NCBI GenBank assembly: GCA_040414495.1
Contig: JBEDUI010000126.1
Coordinates: forward strand, 1-41,706
Source: DATAVB01 sp040414495
GTDB taxonomy: Bacteria; Actinomycetota; Actinomycetes; Mycobacteriales; QHCD01
Reading direction: 5' to 3'
DNA length: 41,706 bases
Positions 16,635-25,161 of this stretch are shown piece by piece. Under the pieces are notes generated by a model. That model was not told where the DNA came from, did no database searches, and worked only from the letters and a program-made list of their open reading frames with translations. Positions within the stretch are counted from its first letter, which is position 1. Each line of letters begins with the position of its first letter. The position numbers were made by a program, and so were the translations under genes.

Positions 16635-17363
16635 CTATTTGCGGGTCGGGGCGACCAGCACCTCGGGAACATGGGCACGCGCGGGCATTGTCATGACCGC
16701 GACACACATGCGCGCGACGTCGTCGGGATCGAGAGCGAGTTCGAGTTCCTGCGGATCGGGCGGTACGGGTCGCTGGTTGACGAGTGGCGTGTTGGCAAAG
16801 CCGGCGTAGACGACGGTCACCCGCAGACCGCCCTGCCGTTCCTCCTCCATCGTGGCGTTGGCGAGCGCGGCGACGGCGGCCTTGCTGGCCTGGTAGCCGA
16901 CGCCGGACATGTCGGCGCGCTTGGCGCAGACCGAGGAAATGTGCAGCAGCAGGCCGTCACCCTGATCCCGGAATTGCGGCAATGCCGCCTGGGTAAGGAC
17001 GAAAGCCGAGTCCACATTGGACTCCAGCAAATAATGCCAGCGCTTTTCGGTCAGCACGGTGAGCGCCCGGTCGGGGATGTTGACCCCGACGCTGTTCACC
17101 ACGACGTCGAGTCGCCCGTTCCGCCGGACCGTCGCATCGACCGCCGCGGCAACGGCGGACTCGTCGGTCGCGTCGCCGCTGACCACTTCGGCGGTGCCAC
17201 CGCCGGAAATGATCCGTTGACGTACCGCGTCGAGGCGTTCGGTATTCCGGGCGAACAGCGTGACCGACGCGCCGCCGGCGGCCGCCCGGATCGCCGTCGC
17301 AGCGCCGATGCCGCTGCTGGCGCCGGCAACCAGGACGGATCGGCCGGCCAATTCGCCGCTCAC
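16635..17363 (-). CDS. SDR-family dehydrogenase C
   Basis: 242 residues; the GTG start overlaps the upstream stop as GTGA. The cofactor loop is AGASSGIGAATAIRA with LFARNTERL after strand 2. NSVGVNI replaces the usual NNAG motif (Ala and Gly swapped for Ser-Val), which is tolerated in this family. The catalytic Ser lies in LHISSVCAKR and Tyr/Lys in YQASKAAV. Unlike SDR A and B it lacks a 'DGG' C-terminus and ends VPEVLVAPTRK, as in the SDR subgroup that acts on serine-like or sugar substrates. Confidence 0.86.
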   Translation of the reverse strand: MSGELAGRSVLVAGASSGIGAATAIRAAAGGASVTLFARNTERLDAVRQRIISGGGTAEVVSGDATDESAVAAAVDATVRRNGRLDVVVNSVGVNIPDRALTVLTEKRWHYLLESNVDSAFVLTQAALPQFRDQGDGLLLHISSVCAKRADMSGVGYQASKAAVAALANATMEEERQGGLRVTVVYAGFANTPLVNQRPVPPDPQELELALDPDDVARMCVAVMTMPARAHVPEVLVAPTRK

Positions 17364-18190
17364 GCAGACTCTCCGGCGAGGAGGCGGCGCACGTAGCGCA
17401 GATCCGTGCGCGTCTGGTCGAGCACCTGCTCGTACGGCACTTCGTAATGGCTGTGGAAGCTGAGGATGCCGTCGAATCCGGTCGCCGACAGATGCGCCAC
17501 GATGTCGTCCCAGGGCACCATTCCGTCGGGTATGCCGGCCCAGTCCGAGGCCCAGGCCCGCTGACCGCGCTCGGTGAGATGAGCCGGGAACCAGGCGCCG
17601 TTTTTCACCCCGACGCAGGACAACCAGTCCCTGAGCAGATCGAACGTGAGCCGCCAGTCCTCCCGGCCGTCCTGTACGGCCTGGTTGCCGGGATCCGGGT
17701 AGGCGCTGATTCGCGCCGGATCGTGATCGGTCAGCAGGGGGCGGGTCGTCGCGCCGGAAGCGTGAATCGTGCCACCGTGCAGCTGAATGGCCAGCGTCAG
17801 CCCGTATTCGCCGGCGAGCCCGTCAAGCTCGTCGAGGTCGCGGCGGGCCCTGGTGAATATCTCGTCGTACGCAGTGGAACCGGTGTAATTCCAGTATCCG
17901 AGGCGAATCAGCCGAATGCCTGAGCGGGCGCAGGTCCCGAAGATCTTGCGGGTCGGGAATTGCGCCGGGTCGGTGATGTCGGTCGTCACCATCGGCACGC
18001 CGAGACCGTGGTCGCCGAATACCTTGACGGCGTCGGACAGCCCGTCGATCGCATCCGGGTCGACCGTGCATCCCCGCCGTACCAGCAGGTCTACGGCGTC
18101 GAACCCGAGATCCGCACATGCGCGCGCGACCTCGTCGACGCCGCGCGAACCGAACAATTTGGTGAACAGCGCTGCCTGCATTTCGTTCAT
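17360..18190 (-). CDS. TIM-barrel sugar isomerase/epimerase, second type
   Basis: 276 residues of the AP_endonuc_2 / xylose-isomerase-like fold: DLGFDAVDLLVRRGC near the N-terminus, then LGVPMVTTDI, GIRLIRLGYWNYTG, LAIQLHGGTIHASG, ISAYPDPGNQAVQ, CVGVKNGAW and GILSFHSHYEVP. Compared with the plus-strand homologue, the usual metal-binding Glu positions read Gln/His (IQLHGG) and His (FHSHYE), so metal binding or chemistry probably differs. The ATG directly abuts the stop of the Gfo/Idh gene (AAGGAGTGAATG), so translation is coupled. Confidence 0.82.
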   Translation of the reverse strand: MNEMQAALFTKLFGSRGVDEVARACADLGFDAVDLLVRRGCTVDPDAIDGLSDAVKVFGDHGLGVPMVTTDITDPAQFPTRKIFGTCARSGIRLIRLGYWNYTGSTAYDEIFTRARRDLDELDGLAGEYGLTLAIQLHGGTIHASGATTRPLLTDHDPARISAYPDPGNQAVQDGREDWRLTFDLLRDWLSCVGVKNGAWFPAHLTERGQRAWASDWAGIPDGMVPWDDIVAHLSATGFDGILSFHSHYEVPYEQVLDQTRTDLRYVRRLLAGESA

Positions 18191-19165
18191 TCACTCCTTG
18201 AGACTATTGTCGCTGAGCAATGCCCGGGCAAGGATCTTTTCGGCAATTCGCATCGTCTCCAGGGCATCGCGGAACGGCGACGACGTCTGCTCGACCCCGG
18301 CACGCAGCGATTCGACGAATTCCCGGGTCTTCGCCCGGAAGCCGCCGAATACGTACAACTCCTCGCTCTGCGCGACGGAGCGCGTGTCGAAGGTTTCGCT
18401 GCCGTCGGCGCTGTGCAGAATTCCCTCGTTCTCCGGGTCTGCGTCGGCGGCGATTCCCGGCGCGTGCATTTCGACGCGGAATACCCGGCGTCCACTGGAC
18501 CAGCTGTTGACCAGGATTCCGGACGAGTCGTTGTCGAAATGCAGGGTCGCGGTGATCCAGTTGACGTCCGGTACGCCGATACGCCTGCACTGGCTCTCGA
18601 TGCCGACGACGTTGCCGCCGCAGATCCACCGCAGCGTGTCGATCGAGTGGACGCAGTCGTCGAGCATGTGATCGCGCGGACCCCAGGTCGGCTCGAGCGC
18701 GTTCTTGTAGAACTCGCAGACTGCGTGCACGATCGGTCCGCGTTCGAGACACCGGTCGTGGAGCATGTGCAGCAGCGGGCTCGTGCGGCGTTGGAAACCG
18801 ACCTGGGTAATGACCGCGTGATCCTCGGCCAGCCGGGCGAGCATTTGCGCCTGGTGCCAGTTGAGCCCGAGCGGCTTTTCGATGAACAGCGGAATGCCGT
18901 TCTCCAGGCACCACACCCACACGTCGTACATCAGATGCGGCTGACCCACCGCATAGACGCCATCCGGTGCGATCTCCTTGATCATGGCGCGGTAGTCGGT
19001 ATATCGATCGGTGACGTCGTATCGATCGGCGACCGTGGCGAGCCGGTCGGTGTCGAGGTCACACACGGCCGCGATCGTGGTGTCGTCGAGCGAGGCCAGC
19101 GACGGGAGGTGGACCCGCTGGCACATCGCACCGAGGCCGATCATCGCGATTCTCACGTCAGTCAT
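18191..19165 (-). CDS. Gfo/Idh/MocA-family oxidoreductase A
   Basis: 324 residues; ATG with AGGAACGCC upstream. The nucleotide loop is IAMIGLGAMCQ, followed by VCDLDTDRL. IPLFIEKPLGLN is the family EKP motif with the catalytic Lys, and WGPRDHMLDDCVHSID carries the conserved Asp-x-x-x-His active-site pair. Such enzymes oxidise or reduce cyclic polyols and sugars with NAD(P). It starts 8 bases inside the LacI gene, so the two are read together. Confidence 0.88.
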   Translation of the reverse strand: MTDVRIAMIGLGAMCQRVHLPSLASLDDTTIAAVCDLDTDRLATVADRYDVTDRYTDYRAMIKEIAPDGVYAVGQPHLMYDVWVWCLENGIPLFIEKPLGLNWHQAQMLARLAEDHAVITQVGFQRRTSPLLHMLHDRCLERGPIVHAVCEFYKNALEPTWGPRDHMLDDCVHSIDTLRWICGGNVVGIESQCRRIGVPDVNWITATLHFDNDSSGILVNSWSSGRRVFRVEMHAPGIAADADPENEGILHSADGSETFDTRSVAQSEELYVFGGFRAKTREFVESLRAGVEQTSSPFRDALETMRIAEKILARALLSDNSLKE

Positions 19166-20246
19166 GGCGTTCCTGCCTCGCTTGTGGTCGGGCGGTCGAG
19201 CCGCGGACGATCAGCTCAGGAGTTGCGGTGACGTGCTCTGCCGGACCGGTCCGCGCGCCTTCCAGCCGCTCGACCAATTCGGTGGTGGCCAGCCGCATCA
19301 TGTCCTCCAGCGGCTGGCGAACCGTGGTCAGCGGCGGGGTCACCACCTCGGCCAGCACCGGCAGGTCGTCCACCCCGACGATCGACACGTCGTCCGGGAC
19401 GCGCAGTCCCAGATCGCGCACTCCGGCGTACGCGCCGATCGCATACATGTCGTTGATCGTGAACAAAGCGGTCGGTCGGTTGGCGCTGCTCAGGAGGTGA
19501 TGCGCGCCGGACCGGCCCAACTCGGCGCCTTCGGCGTCGCCGAATGTGGTTACCGAGCCGCCCTCCCACACGATCGACGGATCGAACGGAATATCGGCCG
19601 CGGCCAACGCCTGCCGATAGCCGTCCAACCGCTGCCGGCGACTCTCGGTGCCGATCGGTCCCGAGACGAAGCCGATCCGCCGATGCCCCAGCCCGGTCAG
19701 ATGGGATATCGCCAGCCGGGCAGCCATGCCGTTGTCGATCTCGACGCTGCCGACCACCCACTCGCCCGCCCCACCGAGGGTCCGGTCGAAAACGACGACC
19801 TGAAGCCCACGGGAGGCGAATCCGGCCAGGTGGTCCAGCGATACCGGCGAGGAGCCGAAGATCACGCCCTGTACGCCGGAATTCACCAGCGTCTCGACGT
19901 ATCGCGCCTCCCGCGAGGTGTCGCGCTCGGCGTTGCCGAGCAATATCTGGTAGCCGAGTTCCTGTGCCGTCGCCTCGACATAGCGGGCCACGAAACCCCA
20001 GAACGGATTAGCCACCGACGGCAGGACCAACCCGATGGTCCGGCCCCGCCCGGTCCGCAACTGCCGCGCCAGTTGGTTCGGCGAATAACCGAGTTCCTGC
20101 ATTGCCTGTTCGATTCGCTCACGCGTGGACGCGCGCATTCTTTCCTGCCGACCGTTCAGCAAATTCGACACTGTGCTCGGCGATACGCCGGCCCGTTCCG
20201 CGACGTCGCGCAGGCCGACCTGTCCATGACCTTTTGCTCTTACCAT
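19158..20246 (-). CDS. LacI-family transcriptional repressor
   Basis: 362 residues. The N-terminal helix-turn-helix is GLRDVAERAGVSPSTVSNLL with NGR and the hinge helix LGYSPNQLARQLRTGR, followed by the periplasmic-binding-like sensor domain from TIGLVLPSVANPFWG onward. FTINDMYAIGA and VGVDDLPVLAEVVTPPLTTV are the ligand-domain marks. It probably represses the long minus-strand unit, in which it is the sixth gene; candidate sites lie upstream of the first gene at 25977-26056. The inducer would be a sugar from this pathway. Confidence 0.92.
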   Translation of the reverse strand: MVRAKGHGQVGLRDVAERAGVSPSTVSNLLNGRQERMRASTRERIEQAMQELGYSPNQLARQLRTGRGRTIGLVLPSVANPFWGFVARYVEATAQELGYQILLGNAERDTSREARYVETLVNSGVQGVIFGSSPVSLDHLAGFASRGLQVVVFDRTLGGAGEWVVGSVEIDNGMAARLAISHLTGLGHRRIGFVSGPIGTESRRQRLDGYRQALAAADIPFDPSIVWEGGSVTTFGDAEGAELGRSGAHHLLSSANRPTALFTINDMYAIGAYAGVRDLGLRVPDDVSIVGVDDLPVLAEVVTPPLTTVRQPLEDMMRLATTELVERLEGARTGPAEHVTATPELIVRGSTARPQARQERHD

Positions 20247-20254
20247 ATTCGTGA

Positions 20255-21331
20255 TCAGCGTTCTTCCTGGTCGACGGCCTGATCGTCGATCCTGAGGGTT
20301 GTCGGGGCCAGCTCCACCGGCGTACGGGTATGCGCCGACTCGATGGCCGCACAGCAGATGGCGAACGTGCTCAGGTTGTCGGCCCCGGCAGTCTCCGGCC
20401 CTCGTCGCGCGCGAATCGACGAGACGAACTCGGCGACCGAGCCCGAACGATCGGTGCGTGATACGGTCGGCAACTCAATCGGCTGCTCTGCTCCCTCGCC
20501 GGTCACCAGCCGCACCGTGTCCGGCTCGCCCCGGCAGGTCCACCGTACCTCGCCGCGATCGAACTCCATTCGCCACTTTCCCGACCATGCGGTCTGCTCG
20601 TGCACGCTGGCAAACGTGCCCCGATAGCTGACCACGACACCGCCGGCGAAGTCGATCAGACCCGCCGCGGTCATCGGGCCGGCGAAATACGGCTTGTCCG
20701 GCAGCCACGTACGGAAATTCACCGATGTGGCGTCGCGACCGATTATCGCCCGCATGAGGTCGAAGTGATGAATCGACATGTCCCGCAACAGCGGCTGGCT
20801 GTCGCGCCGCCGGGCCGGATCCGGTGTCACCATGGGCGGAGCACCGCCCCGACGCCGGAAATCGACGTCGATGGCCAAGAGCCTGCCGAGCTCGCCGTCG
20901 GCCACCAGTCGCTGCGCGGCACGCACTGCCGGAAAGAACCGATAGTTCTGGCTCACCATCAGCGTCAGACCCGCGTCGTCGGCCGTCGCCACCAACGACC
21001 GGGCTTGCTCCATAGTGAGCGCGAACGGCTTTTCCACCAGGACATTCTTCCCCGCCAGCAGCGCTTCCCGTACCACCGGGTAGTGCGCCGACACGTCCGT
21101 AGTCACGAGTACCGCGTCGGGGTCGGTCGCCGCGATCGCCTCGGCCAGCGTGGTAAAGCACGCCGCGGGCGAACCGGCGCTCGACGCGGTAATCGCCGCG
21201 AACGCCTTCGGGTTGGTGTCGACATGGCCGACAACGGTCACGTCGGGAACGGTGGGCAGAAAGGATGTGGCCCAGTCCTGACCCCATTGGCCCAGGCCGA
21301 CCTGGATGATCCGGACCAGCGTTTCGTTCAT
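20255..21331 (-). CDS. Gfo/Idh/MocA-family oxidoreductase B
   Basis: Start chosen at ATG 21331 with GGGAG eight bases upstream (358 residues); an in-frame ATG 11 codons earlier lacks a ribosome site. IIQVGLGQWGQDW is the nucleotide loop, with VGHVDTNPKAF after it. NVLVEKPFALTMEQ is the EKP motif, and LLRDMSIHHFDLMRAIIG holds the conserved His residues. About 20% identity is visible with the other Gfo/Idh protein, so it is a separate enzyme, not a recent copy. It lies 8 bases before the LacI gene. Confidence 0.88.
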   Translation of the reverse strand: MNETLVRIIQVGLGQWGQDWATSFLPTVPDVTVVGHVDTNPKAFAAITASSAGSPAACFTTLAEAIAATDPDAVLVTTDVSAHYPVVREALLAGKNVLVEKPFALTMEQARSLVATADDAGLTLMVSQNYRFFPAVRAAQRLVADGELGRLLAIDVDFRRRGGAPPMVTPDPARRRDSQPLLRDMSIHHFDLMRAIIGRDATSVNFRTWLPDKPYFAGPMTAAGLIDFAGGVVVSYRGTFASVHEQTAWSGKWRMEFDRGEVRWTCRGEPDTVRLVTGEGAEQPIELPTVSRTDRSGSVAEFVSSIRARRGPETAGADNLSTFAICCAAIESAHTRTPVELAPTTLRIDDQAVDQEER

Positions 21332-21379
21332 GCCTGCATCTCCCTGCTCACCTTGTCCCTCCACCGGCGAATCGTGCGC

Positions 21380-23131
21380 CTACTTCGAGAAGTAACTTGC
21401 CGGAACGCCCTCCTGGATCAGGTATTGCTTCGTGGTCGCCGGGACCGGCCCCATCGACAACAGATACTTGATCTCGGCCTGGTTCGGCTGGTACGAGGAC
21501 GCGGTCGTGTCGAACGGCTTGCCCATGTCCTTCTGCACTGTCTTCAGATATGCCTGCAGGCCGAGCTTGTTGAGACCGCTGAGATAGGCGTCCCAGTCAT
21601 TGTCGGTGGATTTCGCCCCGGTGATGAACTCGGCCTTCCACTGCTCGACATAGTTGTTGAGGTTTGTCTGCTCGGTGCCGAACTGCTGCACCTCCGACGG
21701 CTGCACCCAGACCACCGGCGGATAGACCTGTTGTGCCTGATGGCCCAGATAGAACAGTTCAGTGTCCAGCTGGATAAGCGTTTGGTCCCCGTCAGAGGAG
21801 AACGGCGGTTCGCCAACCTGGAGATTGCGCAGAATCTCGCTGCCGTAGATCGGACCCCATTGGTTCCAGCCGTCGTTCTGGATCGAGTTCCCGGAATAGA
21901 ACGAGGTGGTCTTGGTGGTGTTCTGGAAGAGTGCCTGCTGCGGCGTCAGGCCCTTCTGACCTTTGTCGGCCGCCTTCCAGTACTTGCCCTCGGCGCCGAA
22001 GTTCAATGTCTGCGTGCCTGTGGGAGTGTACAGGTAGTTGATGAGCTTCATCAGCTTGATGCTGTCGTCCTTCGACGCCTTGTTCGTCAGCGCGAACGTG
22101 AACTGCGAGAAGCCGGCGCCCTGACCTGCCTGGAACGCGCCGAACTGCGCGCCGTCCGGGCCCTTCAACAACGGAAGCGCGAACCAGTCCTGATAGTGGC
22201 TGCCCGGTTGACCGAAGTTGTTGATGGCCGTGTTCGGGCCGCCGTTGGAGAAAACGCCGACCTTGCCGCCAGACACCAGCCGGACGAGCGCATTCTGGTC
22301 CTGCGTGAAGATCGTGTTGGTGAACAGGCCCTTCGAATACAGGTCGTGCATGTACGCGAGACCCTTGCGCCAGCGCGGGTCCGCCGGTGCGAAGCTGACC
22401 TTGCCGTCAGTGACGTTCACGTATCCGGTGGGTCCGGCCTCCGGTCCGTTGAACGGTAGGAACGCGTTCATCAACTCGACGGTCGGATCGCTGCCGTAGC
22501 CGCCCTGCCGCTCCGATGCGCCGGTCAGCGGGGTCAGACCGTGCTGCTTGAAGACCTCGAGCACGTGCTCGAAATCGACGGTTGTTTTCGGTGCGGCCAG
22601 GTGGAATTGCTTGAGATCCTTGATGTTGATGTAGAGCTTGTCGGTGAACAGGCAGTGCGGACAATAGTTGAAGAACGGCAACGCATAGACTTTCCCGTCC
22701 GGTGCCGTCACGTCCTGCTGGTAGCCCGGCACGGTCTGGATCGCCTTCCAGGCGTTCGGGGCGTACTTTTTCAGCAGGTCGTTCAGCGGAACGAAGACGC
22801 CCTGCTTGCCATACTTGAGTACATCTGTCGGGCTCAGGCTCGTCCCCCACAGCACCTCGGGGTAGTTGCCGCTGCCCAACAACAGTGACTGCTTTGCACT
22901 GAGGTCGCTTCCCGGAACCAGGCTGAACTTGAATTTGAGCCCGAATTTCTTCTGTACGTAGCTGGTGAACCAGTTGGTCTGCAGGTTCTTGACCGAGATC
23001 GGCTGGCCACCGAACAGCGTGATCGCGTGATTCTGTCCTTTCGATGACCCTCCGCCGCTGCAGGCGCCTGCGAGAAGAATGCCGACCGCCGCCACGGCGG
23101 ACAATGCCATCTTTGTCCTACGGCTCCTCAT
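21380..23131 (-). CDS. Extracellular sugar-binding lipoprotein of an ABC importer (LplA/YtcQ type)
   Basis: Start chosen at ATG 23131, with GAGG eight bases upstream; a GTG two codons earlier is too close to that site. 583 residues. MRSRRTKMALSAVAAVG is a lipoprotein signal ending in the lipobox LLAGAC, then a Gly-Ser linker. The long form (over 550 residues) and segments such as WFTSYVQKKFGLKFKFSLVP, YPEVLWGT, VYALPFFNYCPHCLF and GKVGVFSNGGPN match the LplA/YtcQ branch of family 1 solute-binding proteins, which serve oligosaccharides such as plant cell-wall fragments. It stands just after the two permease genes. Confidence 0.88.
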   Translation of the reverse strand: MRSRRTKMALSAVAAVGILLAGACSGGGSSKGQNHAITLFGGQPISVKNLQTNWFTSYVQKKFGLKFKFSLVPGSDLSAKQSLLLGSGNYPEVLWGTSLSPTDVLKYGKQGVFVPLNDLLKKYAPNAWKAIQTVPGYQQDVTAPDGKVYALPFFNYCPHCLFTDKLYINIKDLKQFHLAAPKTTVDFEHVLEVFKQHGLTPLTGASERQGGYGSDPTVELMNAFLPFNGPEAGPTGYVNVTDGKVSFAPADPRWRKGLAYMHDLYSKGLFTNTIFTQDQNALVRLVSGGKVGVFSNGGPNTAINNFGQPGSHYQDWFALPLLKGPDGAQFGAFQAGQGAGFSQFTFALTNKASKDDSIKLMKLINYLYTPTGTQTLNFGAEGKYWKAADKGQKGLTPQQALFQNTTKTTSFYSGNSIQNDGWNQWGPIYGSEILRNLQVGEPPFSSDGDQTLIQLDTELFYLGHQAQQVYPPVVWVQPSEVQQFGTEQTNLNNYVEQWKAEFITGAKSTDNDWDAYLSGLNKLGLQAYLKTVQKDMGKPFDTTASSYQPNQAEIKYLLSMGPVPATTKQYLIQEGVPASYFSK

Positions 23132-23200
23132 GGTCACTGCCTCTGCCTTCGTGCCGGAGAGTTGAACTACGGAGCGCTGGGCGTAGATGCATAGCTATCG

Positions 23201-24142
23201 CTATCCCTTCAAAGATCCGATTCGCATTCCCTTGACGAAGTACTTCTGGGCGAACGGGTAGAGCACCAACATGGGTAGGCTGCCGACCACGACAAGCGCG
23301 TACTTCATGAGGTTGGCGAGATCCTGGAACTGCTTGAGCTGTTCGGGCGTCAGGTTGGTGATGCCCGAGGTGGAGACCTGGTTTTCAATCAGTATCTGGC
23401 GCAGCACCAGTTGCAACGGGAACAGGTTCTGCGAGTTGAGGAATATCAGCGCATAGAAGTAGGAGTTCCATTGCGCGACGGCGAAGATCAGGGCGAGCAC
23501 CGCGAGAATCGGCTTGGACATCGGCAGGACGATCCGCAACAGCGTCCGGAACTCCGAAGCACCGTCGATCTCGGCCGCCTCGATGAGCTCGTTGGGTATG
23601 GTCGCCTGGAAGAATGTTTTCGCGAGGAAGATCGAGAATATCGACAGCGCGCCCGGGACGATCATCGACCATCTCGAGTCGAGCATCTTGAGGTCACGCA
23701 CCAGGATGTACAGCGGAATGATTCCCCCATTGAAAAGCAGCGCGAACAGCAACAACGACACGACGATTCTCTTGCCCGGAAACACAGGGCGGGACAATGG
23801 ATAGCCGAGCAGCACCGACAACGCGACCGACAATACGGTGCCGGCGACCGTGTAAAGGACGGAGTTGAGGTATGCCGTCCAGATCTGCGGGTAATGGAAT
23901 ACGGCGTCGTAGGCGACCGTGGTCGGGTTGACCGGCCACACCCAGACCTTGCCGTTGATCACCGCGGTGGCCGACGACAGGCTCGCCGCAACGATGTACA
24001 GCAGGGGGAACAGGATTATTACCGCGACGAACGTCAGGAACGCGTAGACGCCCGTCAGCACCGCGCGGTCAGACCAGGTCTCACCCGCCCTGGTCGGCTT
24101 TCTGCGTCTGCCCGGCGTAACCATTGTCGCTGATGCAGCCAT
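23201..24142 (-). CDS. Sugar ABC permease, LplC/YtcP type
   Basis: 313 residues with six predicted membrane spans (first FLTFVAVIILFPLLYIVAAS). The EAA loop that docks the ATPase reads ELIEAAEIDGASEFRTLLRI and VLPMSKPILAV. The C-terminus VLYPFAQKYFVKGMRIGSLK is the usual ending of this subfamily. It pairs with the next permease and the lipoprotein to form the importer. There is no ATPase gene in the unit, so a shared MsiK-like ATPase from elsewhere must drive it; this is known for many actinobacterial sugar importers. Confidence 0.92.
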   Translation of the reverse strand: MAASATMVTPGRRRKPTRAGETWSDRAVLTGVYAFLTFVAVIILFPLLYIVAASLSSATAVINGKVWVWPVNPTTVAYDAVFHYPQIWTAYLNSVLYTVAGTVLSVALSVLLGYPLSRPVFPGKRIVVSLLLFALLFNGGIIPLYILVRDLKMLDSRWSMIVPGALSIFSIFLAKTFFQATIPNELIEAAEIDGASEFRTLLRIVLPMSKPILAVLALIFAVAQWNSYFYALIFLNSQNLFPLQLVLRQILIENQVSTSGITNLTPEQLKQFQDLANLMKYALVVVGSLPMLVLYPFAQKYFVKGMRIGSLKG

Positions 24143-24153
24143 ATCATGCGCTC

Positions 24154-25134
24154 CTAGAACAGGCTTACGTTCGACACCCGGCGTGCGGTGAAGTTCACCG
24201 CCACGATCAGGAACAGAGAGATAACGGAGTTGAACAGGCCGACCGCCGCGCCGAAGCCGTAGTTGTCCTGCAACAGACCGATCTCGTAGACGTAGGTCGA
24301 TAGCACCTGTGAACGGTCAAGATTGAGTGGGTTCTGCAGCAGATAGACCTTTTCGAAGCCCACGCCGAGAATGCTGCCCATCGAGAGGATCAGCAAAATG
24401 ACAACCGTCGGCATGATGGCGGGAAAGTCGATGTATCGGATCTTCTGCAAGATAGATGCCCCGTCGATGCGGGCCGCTTCGTACAACTCGGTATCGACCG
24501 ACGCCAGCACGCCGAGATAGATGATCGCGCCGTATCCGGTCTCCTGCCATACCCCCGACCAGACGTACAAGGACGGGAATGCGGTCGCGGACCCGAACAG
24601 GTCCGGAACGTGGTGGATCCCCAGTGCGTTCGCGGCGTGCTGCAGCAGCCCGGTGCCCGGCGACAGCACCAACTGCATCATGCCGACCAGGACAATGGTC
24701 GAGATGAAATAAGGGAAATACGTAACGCTCTGCACGAATTTCTTGAACCGGCGATGCCGCACCTCGTTCAGCGCCAGAGCCAGAATTATCGTGCACGGCG
24801 TTCCGACGAGGAGCGCATAAACGCTAATCACGAGCGTGTTCCGGATTACCGGCCAGAACTCCGGATTGTTCACCCAGACGCGAAACTGCTCGAGACCAGT
24901 CCATCGGCTGCCCCAGATTCCCTGCACCGGGTTGTAATCACGAAATGCGATCTGCGCACCGACGATCGGCACATAGTTGAAGACGATCAGGAAAGCGATG
25001 GGAAGTGCGGCCATGGCGTACAGCTGCCAGTGGCGACGCATCTTGCGGCACGCCGAACTGGGGCGTGACGGCTTTCGTTCGCTGCGGGAACCAGATCCCA
25101 CAACGGACTCACGCCTCACGATCATGGAACTCAC
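24154..25134 (-). CDS. Sugar ABC permease, LplB type
   Basis: 326 residues with six membrane spans, from LYAMAALPIAFLIVFNYVPI onward. The subfamily marks VGAQIAFRDYNPVQGIWGS and the EAA loop ELYEAARIDGASILQKIRYI with DFPAIMPTVVIL are clear. The GTG at 25134 is taken as start; an ATG three codons later is possible. It lies 11 bases before the partner permease and 27 bases after the oxygenase gene. Confidence 0.92.
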   Translation of the reverse strand: MSSMIVRRESVVGSGSRSERKPSRPSSACRKMRRHWQLYAMAALPIAFLIVFNYVPIVGAQIAFRDYNPVQGIWGSRWTGLEQFRVWVNNPEFWPVIRNTLVISVYALLVGTPCTIILALALNEVRHRRFKKFVQSVTYFPYFISTIVLVGMMQLVLSPGTGLLQHAANALGIHHVPDLFGSATAFPSLYVWSGVWQETGYGAIIYLGVLASVDTELYEAARIDGASILQKIRYIDFPAIMPTVVILLILSMGSILGVGFEKVYLLQNPLNLDRSQVLSTYVYEIGLLQDNYGFGAAVGLFNSVISLFLIVAVNFTARRVSNVSLF

Positions 25135-25161
25135 AGCACCTCGCTATAGCCGGTTCACGCA

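Noticed and set aside
15384..17396. A 670-codon open frame on the plus strand
   Set aside because: It runs antisense to the DUF4038 gene and two SDR genes, whose motifs are clear. Long antisense frames are common in GC-rich DNA; the translation has no recognisable domain.
20600..22459. A 619-codon open frame on the plus strand
   Set aside because: Shadow of the Gfo/Idh and solute-binding-protein genes on the other strand; Arg-rich with no motif.
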